Below, one piece after another: positions 34,557-42,451 of a DNA stretch of 64,000 bases; the stretch's first letter is position 1; the number at the start of each line of letters is the position of its first letter. The translations under genes and the position numbers were made by a program. The stretch is from Pyrodictiaceae archaeon. Lineage in GTDB: Archaea > Thermoproteota > Thermoprotei_A > Sulfolobales > Pyrodictiaceae. Where the stretch lies: contig JALVSY010000007.1 in NCBI GenBank assembly GCA_027036135.1, positions 1,138,884 to 1,202,883 on the forward strand. The letters run 5' to 3'. The notes under the pieces were generated by a model, which worked only from the letters and a program-made list of their open reading frames with translations, was not told the origin of the DNA and did no database searches.

Positions 34557-35830
34557 GGTCTCTGCTCTCCTCCTTGCAGCTCCTCAAGCAAGGGGGCTAG
34601 GTCTCGTAGTATCTTCTCAAGGGTTCTCCGCGGCCTAGCGACGAGTAGGCACCTAGCCCGGGAAGAGGCTAGTGCCGAGAGCCTACGGAGAGCAGCGAGC
34701 TCCCGTGGGCCTAGTTTCCTGGGCCTAGCCTCTTCCTCTAGGAGGTTCCAATCGTAGCGAGTCCTCCACGCAGCCAGTAGCGCCTCGTACACTGTCTTTG
34801 CGGCTCGGTGTAGCTTGCCGGGGGCTGGCCTGTGCCTCGGCAGCTCCTCTACCAGGTCTACTAGGCCGCGTCGGTGCAGCGGGGAGGCTCTCTCCTCTTC
34901 CTCGGGGAGCGTTGCGGCCCCAATAGCCTCCCTCATGACGAGGTACATGGGCGCAGCTATAACCAGTGAGGCAGCGGCTAGCGCGCCCGGCAGCGCCTCC
35001 AATGCCTTGATTACTCGGTGCTCCTCTGCGCTTAGGTATGAGAGGGCCTCGATTATCAGTATTCCTGGGTGTATCTTGGTTGCCACCTCAGCGGCTGTGT
35101 ACTCTTGTCGATAGAGATAGAGCGGGACGATGACCGTGGTGTTGCCTGGCTCCGCGCCCGCCAAGCTCATCAACATTGCTACTTCTCCTAGGGGGTTCAG
35201 CCCAGTCCCGTTCTCCGCCAATAGCACCGCATTGGTGAGCGCGTCGCTATCCGGTATGTAGACTAGTGTGTAGCTCGAGGAGTTGTAGACGAGTAGGCCT
35301 GGGAGCGCGTCGGGGTACGTGTAGCCCTCTATGCGCCACTTACCAGTAGGCTCCGTGACCATCACTGTGTGGAGGGCGAATAGCTCCCCGCTCCTTGTGA
35401 ATACGACGTAGTCTCTCGGCGAGACACTATAGGTTATGGGCTGGCTTATCCCCAGCAAGCCAGCGAGGGAGGGGGCACAGAGGGACTCGTCGCTAATCAC
35501 TATGGAGACGTGCGCCCCGAGGCTAATGAGTCTCTCCACTTCGTTCACGAGCTGCTCGAGGCCTTGGGGGGAGCAGCGAGTAGGATTAGAGACAAGATAG
35601 ACAACACTCATCGAGCCGGTATTGCTTGCACAAGTCTCGAGCACCACGTCGTAGCCAAGCCTGGTCAGTAGCTTCACCAGCAGCGAGGAACCCCAAGGGG
35701 AATCATCATCGGGGCCGCCGATGTGGGTCCCATAGCCTATTGAGAGCCTCACAGCCTTCGGCGCAGCATAGATAGCCGCTACGAGGGCAACGACTACTAG
35801 CCCTAGGATGAAGAGACGCTCGCCGAGCAA
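34532..35830 (-). CDS. DUF4350-domain membrane protein
   Basis: This 432-residue protein has an N-terminal helix (about 6-24), then the DUF4350 domain with DSPWGSSLLVKLLTRLGYDV and a GAHVSIVISDE strand. A second helix (about 277-300) leads to a charged cytoplasmic region of about 130 residues. DUF4350 is often found with DUF58 and DUF4129. TTG at 35830 lies directly after the upstream gene. Confidence 0.78.
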   Translation of the reverse strand: MLGERLFILGLVVVALVAAIYAAPKAVRLSIGYGTHIGGPDDDSPWGSSLLVKLLTRLGYDVVLETCASNTGSMSVVYLVSNPTRCSPQGLEQLVNEVERLISLGAHVSIVISDESLCAPSLAGLLGISQPITYSVSPRDYVVFTRSGELFALHTVMVTEPTGKWRIEGYTYPDALPGLLVYNSSSYTLVYIPDSDALTNAVLLAENGTGLNPLGEVAMLMSLAGAEPGNTTVIVPLYLYRQEYTAAEVATKIHPGILIIEALSYLSAEEHRVIKALEALPGALAAASLVIAAPMYLVMREAIGAATLPEEEERASPLHRRGLVDLVEELPRHRPAPGKLHRAAKTVYEALLAAWRTRYDWNLLEEEARPRKLGPRELAALRRLSALASSRARCLLVARPRRTLEKILRDLAPLLEELQGGEQRPWLTQGSA

Positions 35831-35832
35831 AG

Positions 35833-38800
35833 CTAGTCCCTTCCTCCAGTGAGCCTCTTGATCGCGTTCCTTATCCTCTCGAGATGCTTCTCCGTGACGG
35901 GGTGGCTGCTGAACCTAGCCTCCTCGTACGCGAGAGCAGCGTCAGTCATCGTGCTTCTATCTGGCTCGGGGAAGCGGGCAACGTACTCGCGATGAGTCTC
36001 GCTGGGCTTACGGGGCCCATAAATCTGTGCAGCTACTCGTAGCAGCTTATCGAACTCCTTCACTACTCTTTCCCTGAGGCCCCGGGCCTGCTTCTCCCCG
36101 GAGACGCCTAGCCGAGAAGCAACTGGCTCAAGGGCTCTACGCAGCATGACTATCCTCTCAGGTTTCGATGAGAGCCATAAGAGGAGCATAGCGATAACCA
36201 GTATGGAGCCGAGCAAGACCGCTGCTATACCCGCTACACCGCCCTGGCTAAGCCTGGGCACGCTTAGCCGGGGAGTGTGAAGAGTCATGGGGGCCGATGT
36301 GTTTCCACTACTTGTCTCTATCCTGCCTTCCCTGTGGACGACGAGGACTTCTTCCCTCGGCTCCTGGCTGTGAAGCATGCTATGGATAAGCTTGTTCACT
36401 GTGCCCGGGTTAAGGTAGTTCAGTAGGGTTGAGACGTTCATCCCGCTCCGGCTTAGCTCTTGCAGGGCCTTGGCTGCCTCCTCGGGGTTGGAGCGCGTCA
36501 TGTTCTCTAGTTGCCTTGCTGCCTCGCCTAGCCTTCCCTCCCGTATCAGCTTGATTAACTCGCCCACATCTATGCCCTGGCTGGCTGCTCCCCGGGCTCC
36601 TCTTCCTTGGCTCAGCACCGCGTTGGCTATACTCAGTATGCCTGGCTCGGGGTTCTCCTCGAGGAGGCGATTAAGCCTCTTAACAAGGGGTTTAACCACT
36701 TGGGGCGGGTTCCCTGTAGATGCTATTCTCTTCGCCAAGGTTCTCGCTGCTGTCTCGTTGCCCTCTACGAGGCTCCTCGCCAGCTCCTCTAGCTCCTCGG
36801 CTAACTGGTTCTCGCCCTGCTTCCTCAGCTCCTGGGCAAGCTCGTCGAGTAACTGCTTAGCAGCAGCCACCTTAGAGGCCTCTTGGCCGCCGAGTGTCTC
36901 TACCTGCTCCAGGGTCTTCAATAGCTCTGCGACGCCTCTCTCTCCTAGGGCCTTCTTTATGAGCTCTGCTTCCTCTCCACCGCTCTCAATGGCTTCCCGG
37001 ACCCTCTTCGCCAAGAGGACTGACTGGGGCAGGTTCCCGGTCTCGACACCCGTAGCTATCTTCTCGAGGGTCTCAGCTGCATGCGTGAGCTGTATAGAGA
37101 CATTAGCATAGGCAGGCGTCCCTGCCGCTTCTCTTAGCCGGGCTGCTGCCTCCTCTAGGCCTCCTAGGCTCTCCTTGACGAGCACCCTTGTGTTAACCGG
37201 ATAGGGTGTCTGCACTAGTCCTAGGGCCCAGTATGCCAGCACGGGGTTCTTCTCCGAGACCTGTTTAACGGCGCTGCGCAGCTCAGCGACATTGTCTACT
37301 AGGAGCCTTGCTAGCCCCATCGCGTAGGCATAGTTTATGACGAGCCTTCCACCCATTACCCGTATAGAGGCATACCTCGTATAGTAGCCGAGCCACTTAA
37401 CCAGATCCTCGGGGCTTCTTATCTCCCTAGCGGCACTTATGGCCTGGCTAAGGGCAACCGATAATATCGCGTAGCGTAGCGGGTCACTACCCGGTCTAAT
37501 ACCGGCGCGCCTAGCTATTATCGCGGCATCCGACTGCTCTATGTAGCCTAGCAAGCCACGCTCATAGGTGTTTATAGCGGCTAGGACTATCACGGCTGGC
37601 CATGGATGAGCCACGCTAGTAGCATAGCTAGCTAGTGCTTCAACACCCTTCTCGCTAAGCAGGCTAACCGCTTCCTCGGCCCCCGGCATCGCTATGCCGC
37701 TCGAGCCGAGTATCCAGGGGTCAAGCGGCACAAAGGGATCTAGGACGAGAACCGTGAGAGCTACACTGGTTACATAGCTCGGCGCCAGGGCTATGAGGGC
37801 CGAGGCCTCGCCGCCCACGGTACTCCAGTTAATCGGGTTAAACCCTGCTCTAAGAATTGCTTCTCGTAGCTCGTCGAAGGGCTCGGCACTGGGCAAGGGG
37901 CTACTGGGGCCTCGGAGCAACTTGTCGCGGGGAATGGCTAGGGCGAGGCCGAGGGGCACAGTATACTCCTCGTCACCGATGAGCAGGCGCACAGGGAGGG
38001 CATGGTGGCGGGCAATGTAGCCCAGCACGCTAGGCGCTAGAGCACCAACCCCGCTAACGGTTACGCCTCCTGCTCCTAGCTCTACTACTCGGTTAAGGAG
38101 ACGAGAGTATAGAGGGTAAGCAGCGGTGCTGAGCACGGCTAGCGCGGCAGCTCTCACATAGTCTCCTCGGGCAAGGCTCTCATTGACTAACCTCACTAAT
38201 TGCTCTGGCTCGCTAGCCGAGTAGCTAGGAGCAATAATGGCTAGCATCCTCCTAGCCGTGACGGGGCTGAGGCTAGCCGGGTTCACTAGAGCTGCTACCA
38301 GCTCTAGGCCGGGCTCGTCGAGAAGCAGCACCATTCTCCAGTAATCCTTGTCGGGGACGCCGCTAAGCGCGGCAGTCAGCGCCATGCCGTGGATAGCGGA
38401 GTAGACGTCAACTCCCTTTGCTATCTCTCGGGGGTAGTAGGTGAACACGATGCTCCTCACATCACTGCTTGCCCCGGCGTAGCGTAGGTTGTTAAGGAGT
38501 ATTGCTGCTAGGCGCTGAACAATCTTCGCAGGATCAACCACGCCTAGGCCCAGCGGGGTAGGACTCATGGAGGCAACAAGGTATACGTGGTAAAGAAGAC
38601 TACTAGGACAACTATACGGCGGAGGACTCGTTGCCAAGAGGGAGACGAGGGTCTCCAACGCGAGTCTCTTCTCGTCAAGGCTAGTATTCGAGGCAAGGAC
38701 ACTGGCTACCCATAGTGCTCGCTGTGTAGCGTTGCCCGGCCAATTAGTGGTACAGTTAACTAGTGCCTCTAGGTAGCTAGCTGCCTCCCCGTACCCTATC

Positions 38801-38982
38801 ACGCCGAGAGTATACTGGGCTAGGAGAGCGCGGAACCGCTTAGCCAGCTGCTCCACAACACCCTGCTCATTCTCGCTAGCAGCTAGTGCTCCCAGCTCTG
38901 AGCCTAGCAGAGCAACCAGAAGCAGTAGCGCGAGTACTACTCGCCTACTAGTCCTCTTCACTGCTATGGCGAGGCCCCTCAT
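35833..38982 (-). CDS. Secreted/membrane protein with C-terminal DUF4129
   Basis: This 1,049-residue protein has a signal peptide (about 1-34), a large helical extracellular region that includes a heptad-rich section (about 600-850), one membrane helix (about 925-948) and a cytoplasmic end that matches DUF4129 (PSETHREYVARF and YEEARFSSHPVTEKHLERI). This is much longer than a typical DUF4129 protein. It is the first gene of the operon. The size and external domain suggest a surface or wall-modifying complex, by analogy only. Confidence 0.8.
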   Translation of the reverse strand: MRGLAIAVKRTSRRVVLALLLLVALLGSELGALAASENEQGVVEQLAKRFRALLAQYTLGVIGYGEAASYLEALVNCTTNWPGNATQRALWVASVLASNTSLDEKRLALETLVSLLATSPPPYSCPSSLLYHVYLVASMSPTPLGLGVVDPAKIVQRLAAILLNNLRYAGASSDVRSIVFTYYPREIAKGVDVYSAIHGMALTAALSGVPDKDYWRMVLLLDEPGLELVAALVNPASLSPVTARRMLAIIAPSYSASEPEQLVRLVNESLARGDYVRAAALAVLSTAAYPLYSRLLNRVVELGAGGVTVSGVGALAPSVLGYIARHHALPVRLLIGDEEYTVPLGLALAIPRDKLLRGPSSPLPSAEPFDELREAILRAGFNPINWSTVGGEASALIALAPSYVTSVALTVLVLDPFVPLDPWILGSSGIAMPGAEEAVSLLSEKGVEALASYATSVAHPWPAVIVLAAINTYERGLLGYIEQSDAAIIARRAGIRPGSDPLRYAILSVALSQAISAAREIRSPEDLVKWLGYYTRYASIRVMGGRLVINYAYAMGLARLLVDNVAELRSAVKQVSEKNPVLAYWALGLVQTPYPVNTRVLVKESLGGLEEAAARLREAAGTPAYANVSIQLTHAAETLEKIATGVETGNLPQSVLLAKRVREAIESGGEEAELIKKALGERGVAELLKTLEQVETLGGQEASKVAAAKQLLDELAQELRKQGENQLAEELEELARSLVEGNETAARTLAKRIASTGNPPQVVKPLVKRLNRLLEENPEPGILSIANAVLSQGRGARGAASQGIDVGELIKLIREGRLGEAARQLENMTRSNPEEAAKALQELSRSGMNVSTLLNYLNPGTVNKLIHSMLHSQEPREEVLVVHREGRIETSSGNTSAPMTLHTPRLSVPRLSQGGVAGIAAVLLGSILVIAMLLLWLSSKPERIVMLRRALEPVASRLGVSGEKQARGLRERVVKEFDKLLRVAAQIYGPRKPSETHREYVARFPEPDRSTMTDAALAYEEARFSSHPVTEKHLERIRNAIKRLTGGRD

Positions 38983-39041
38983 AGATACATGGTTACACAG
39001 GGGACTAGTCTAATCACTCTTTCGCCGCGCTAATCCCTTCC

Positions 39042-39887
39042 TTACTCTCTTGGAAGGAGCTGGGCTAGCGCCACGAGGCCCGCTCCCATGGCGAACCTCG
39101 TCGTAACCGGCTCGTGGAACAACAAGACCCCCCATGTAACGGCTAGTACTAGCTCGAGCGTCGCTGCGACAGAGGCGCGGTGGGCAGAGACTCCTAGGCT
39201 TAGCCCCTTGTAGAAAAATATGTAGGATAAGTGGCTAATCACTATGGCTAGGTAAGCGACTGCTACGAGACAAGCACTCGTCACCACGACGTTGCCGCGG
39301 ATAAGCGCTATGGGCAGCGCCCCGAGCAGGAGCCATAGCTGCACACCAGCAGCAAGCGAGACCGGGTCGAGGCCCCTGGCGAGCCTAGAGGAGGCATAGA
39401 TAGAGGCACCGTACAGAGCACCGCTCAGGAGACCCACAAGGTAACCAATACCAGTTATGGGGCCCCCGGCCTCGGCCTCAAGGGCTATGAGCCCCGCCCC
39501 CGCTAGGACTAGGAGGGAGGCAACAAGCCCCCTGATACACGGCCTCTTCTTCTCCAAGACAAGCTGATAGACAAGGACCCAGAGAGGAGCAGTGTAGAGC
39601 AAAACCTCCTCCCTGGCAACACCGAGGTAGTCCACGCCGTAGTAGAACGAGGCATAGAACGGAGCGAATACGGCAGCGCCGAGAAACACGACCCTCGTAT
39701 CAAGGACTACGTGGACCCGATAAACACCGGCCAGGACCCCCAGGACAGTGATAAGCGCGGCTAGTGCCTGCCTGCCGAGCAGGACCCCGCTCGGCGAGCA
39801 GCCCCCAAGGTAGCCATACTTTGTCGCGACAGCTATTGTTGACCAGGTAGCAGCTGCTAGGTATACGTAGAGAATGGCGCGCCGCAT
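39042..39887 (-). CDS. DMT-superfamily (EamA) transporter
   Basis: This 281-residue protein has ten hydrophobic helices in two similar halves, the EamA pattern. The first half has ATWSTIAVATKYG and the VLLYTAPLWVL helix, and the second has SHLSYIFFYKGLSLG and LELVLAVTWGVLLFHEP. Members export small metabolites such as amino acids. No specific substrate can be assigned. Separate from the DUF4129 operon by about 60 bases. Confidence 0.85.
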   Translation of the reverse strand: MRRAILYVYLAAATWSTIAVATKYGYLGGCSPSGVLLGRQALAALITVLGVLAGVYRVHVVLDTRVVFLGAAVFAPFYASFYYGVDYLGVAREEVLLYTAPLWVLVYQLVLEKKRPCIRGLVASLLVLAGAGLIALEAEAGGPITGIGYLVGLLSGALYGASIYASSRLARGLDPVSLAAGVQLWLLLGALPIALIRGNVVVTSACLVAVAYLAIVISHLSYIFFYKGLSLGVSAHRASVAATLELVLAVTWGVLLFHEPVTTRFAMGAGLVALAQLLPRE

Positions 39888-40042
39888 CCCAGCCCTTGCT
39901 CCCAGGAGGACCTAGTGAGGCAATGAGGCCTTATAAGGAGCGAGGAGAGGATAAGCTAGTCCACAATTATACTAGGGGAGCCCCGTGGGAACAAGGCCTC
40001 GCCGGGGACAGGTAAGGAGCAATGAGCTTGTGCAGGGGAGTG

Positions 40043-40050
40043 TTTATAGA
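40043..40050 (+). promoter_or_regulatory. TATA-like box before the 202-residue protein
   Basis: TTTATAGA lies about 36 bases before the TTG at 40086, which leaves a leader of about ten bases or less. The purine-rich GCAGGGGAG just upstream may contain the BRE. Confidence 0.3.
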
Positions 40051-40085
40051 TATCCACCGATAGCTCCCAGTATTATGGGGCCTCA

Positions 40086-40694
40086 TTGCCACTATGTAAA
40101 CCAGTTAAGCTAAGCCCCGATACACGTGTCGATGCCTACGTCTTCGGCCACGTGACCCGGGCATATGGTGTCAAGAGGTACTATGCTGGCTACCCCGAGG
40201 ACCTAATCATCATAGACCGGTACATGTACGTAGTCAAGATGCCTATCGGGGTCGCAGAGGACAAGAGGATAAAGATGGTATTCGTGCTAAGAGCCTACAT
40301 CGGCGACAAGGTTATAAGATTCAATGACTGCTGGCTTGTCAGGGTATCAGCACCGTTCCCCATCTATCACCCGCTCAACTTCAAGAGGGCATTGATACCC
40401 TACAAGGTCTACAATGGCTGGGTGATGAAGCTTTATCGAAGAAGGATAGACGAGGTAGTGTTCCTCGCGAGCAGCAAGGAGATAGCAGAGGAGATATCGT
40501 GGAGAATAATGGTTGGTAGACGAGTACGCACCCTGGCTTATCGCTACCTCTACCCGGTTGCGTGCTATAAGTGCCCCAAGAGCCTCCTAGTATACGATAA
40601 GCCCGTGGAGCGCAGCACATTCTATGCAAAGTACCCCGAGGACTCCCGGGAAGAAGAGACCCCGGGGAAGAGGCTAGCGGGCAAGAAGGCCTAG
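40086..40694 (+). CDS. Hypothetical protein, 202 residues
   Basis: The protein is rich in tyrosine and basic residues, with beta-like segments (MYVVKMPIGV, KMVFVLRAYIG) and a CYKC pair near residue 160 that could bind a metal. I recognise no family. Starts with TTG; the preceding ATG at 40075 is out of frame. Its end overlaps the convergent regulator gene by 21 bases. Confidence 0.55.
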   Translation: MPLCKPVKLSPDTRVDAYVFGHVTRAYGVKRYYAGYPEDLIIIDRYMYVVKMPIGVAEDKRIKMVFVLRAYIGDKVIRFNDCWLVRVSAPFPIYHPLNFKRALIPYKVYNGWVMKLYRRRIDEVVFLASSKEIAEEISWRIMVGRRVRTLAYRYLYPVACYKCPKSLLVYDKPVERSTFYAKYPEDSREEETPGKRLAGKKA

Positions 40695-41690
40695 TTTCTG
40701 AACCATCTCGGGGAGAGGCATGGGCTCCAGGGACCACTTCTTCTCAAGGGGGTTATACATCTCCACCGGTATTATCACGCCAAACCCCGTCGTTATCACG
40801 CCGGTATAGATTATACAGTCTCCTAGCTTCCTCCTAACAGTCTCCGTCTCCTCGTCCCCGAGCACCATTACTGTCGCAGCTGTCTCCTCTCCCACAAAGA
40901 TACTTGGAGAGGAGCGGGTTGAGGCAATGACCTCGTAGAGCTCTGTATAGCAGTCTCGCTTAACCTTCATGTAGAGAGGTATTACGCGGGGATTATTTAG
41001 GCGGGGTACCGCGAGCAATAATACCCTGCCAATAACCCCTGCCTCGCTTAGCCTGCGATACGCCTTAGACAACTTGCTATAGCTGAGCCGGTGTCCAGGT
41101 ATCCTCTTATCCAGTCTCTCCCAGTACACGACATTGATATCCGTGAGGTCCTGGAGAGACATGAGCGGCTCACGGTCTAGGAGAGCGTAGAGCAGGAGAT
41201 CCAAGAGGCTAGGCTTGTAGTTCTCTGGTAGTCCCCTTATCCTCGCCACTATATCCTTGCATGGGTAGACGGGTATAGTCACTCCTGGCTCTGGCTCACC
41301 CAGCTTGCTCAGCTCATCGAGGAACTCGTCGAAGAGCTCCCTTGGAGCCAAGTAGCTGTAGACATGCTGGTTATCAAGCGTGGCTCGGTATGAGTAGAGG
41401 TAGCGATATAGCGGCACCTTCCCAACGAGGTCGCGCATCATCCTTATCTCGCCGAGGGGCTTATCAGAGTGAATAACAACGGTTTGCAGCCCGAGCGGCC
41501 TTAGGTCACGTATATGCTGGGGCCAGAGCTCCATGCCTTTCTCTCGTAGCTTCCTCAGTATCTGCCGAACATAGTTCACCGAGGAGTGTAGCCTTTTAGC
41601 TATCAGCTCGGCCTCTAGCCTGAAATCATAGCAGGCTATTAGGTCTGCTACCTCCTTCTCTCGGGGCGTTAGCCAGCTCATACCACTCAA
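40674..41690 (-). CDS. Winged-helix transcriptional regulator-like protein
   Basis: This 338-residue protein has an N-terminal helix-turn-helix (about 8-52: REKEVADLIACYDFRLEAEL, then a SVNYVRQILRKLREKG recognition helix). A second helix-turn-helix-like region lies near 190-225 (HRLSYSKLSKAYRRLSEAGV). The remainder is alpha/beta and could hold ligand-binding domains as in two-domain Lrp-like archaeal proteins. ATG at 41690 or three codons later. The target is unknown; the convergent neighbour is not an obvious candidate. Confidence 0.55.
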   Translation of the reverse strand: MSGMSWLTPREKEVADLIACYDFRLEAELIAKRLHSSVNYVRQILRKLREKGMELWPQHIRDLRPLGLQTVVIHSDKPLGEIRMMRDLVGKVPLYRYLYSYRATLDNQHVYSYLAPRELFDEFLDELSKLGEPEPGVTIPVYPCKDIVARIRGLPENYKPSLLDLLLYALLDREPLMSLQDLTDINVVYWERLDKRIPGHRLSYSKLSKAYRRLSEAGVIGRVLLLAVPRLNNPRVIPLYMKVKRDCYTELYEVIASTRSSPSIFVGEETAATVMVLGDEETETVRRKLGDCIIYTGVITTGFGVIIPVEMYNPLEKKWSLEPMPLPEMVQKLGLLAR

Positions 41691-41999
41691 CTCTTAGGGC
41701 ACGTGTTTCTCCGAAATACCTTGCTATCTAGCCAGTAAGGGCCAGGGGGCCTTCCTGGGGTGAACGAGAAGGCGCCATCACTATACTTGTCGCTGGGGCT
41801 GTGTTTATGCATTAAGTTTTCAAGAGTGCTTCTTGTATCTGAGAGAAATGCTTAAAAGTTAGCAAATCCTATTCCATAGGCTCTCCATGTCTATACCCGG
41901 CTCAGTATTGAGGCACAAATAATAGCTAATATCTGAAAATTTAAGCTGGACTAATACTTAAAGCCACTACACCAGTATTCTCTGCCTGGGTGAGCCTCT
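41691..41999. other. Spacer with AT-rich promoter signals
   Basis: I see no gene here. The right end is AT-rich and includes ACTTAAAGC (41956-41964) about 38 bases before the ATG at 42000, a reasonable TATA box for that gene. Two more AT-rich stretches (41850-41865 and 41930-41945) may be upstream elements or promoters for the leftward regulator. Confidence 0.4.
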
Positions 42000-42380
42000 A
42001 TGCCAGGACTACGTCGCGTAAAAGAACTGATAGCATCCCTGCTAAAACGCTACCCGGGACTACGTGAGCGGAGACGCCTACAACTAACATATACTGCCGT
42101 TAAGAGCCTCGAGGAGCGAGGAGAAAAAATCACCCTGGAAAACGTGGTCAAGGAGGCTAGGAGAATAATAGAGGAAACAGGAAAGGACATAGACTGGGGC
42201 ATAAAGCCGGACGAGTACACAGAGGAAATAGCTGCTCCTCTCCTCCACGAACTAGCTGAGATGGGCGTCATTGAGTTGTCGCCGGAACTACTAAGCGAGA
42301 TCGCTAAGAGGCTGAGAAAGCGAGCCGAGACAGAGACCACACCCATTACGGGAATAGCGGTGTTCACTAGGCCGGTGTAA
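42000..42380 (+). CDS. Small helical hypothetical protein, 126 residues
   Basis: This protein has a basic N-terminus (about 1-30) and regular amphipathic helices, with an internal ERGEKITLENVVKEARRIIE segment that resembles a DNA-binding helical bundle. A TATA-like box lies upstream. It precedes the C25 protease by 71 bases on the same strand. No family recognised. Confidence 0.5.
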   Translation: MPGLRRVKELIASLLKRYPGLRERRRLQLTYTAVKSLEERGEKITLENVVKEARRIIEETGKDIDWGIKPDEYTEEIAAPLLHELAEMGVIELSPELLSEIAKRLRKRAETETTPITGIAVFTRPV

Positions 42381-42451
42381 CGTGGTTTCTTTTTCACAGC
42401 GCTTATTTTATCAACCCGGCCTCGCCTTTTCCTCTTACTAGGTGCCTCGTA

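Noticed and set aside
36470-37111. 213-codon plus-strand frame
   Set aside because: Antisense to the coiled-coil section of the DUF4129 gene; serine/leucine-rich shadow.
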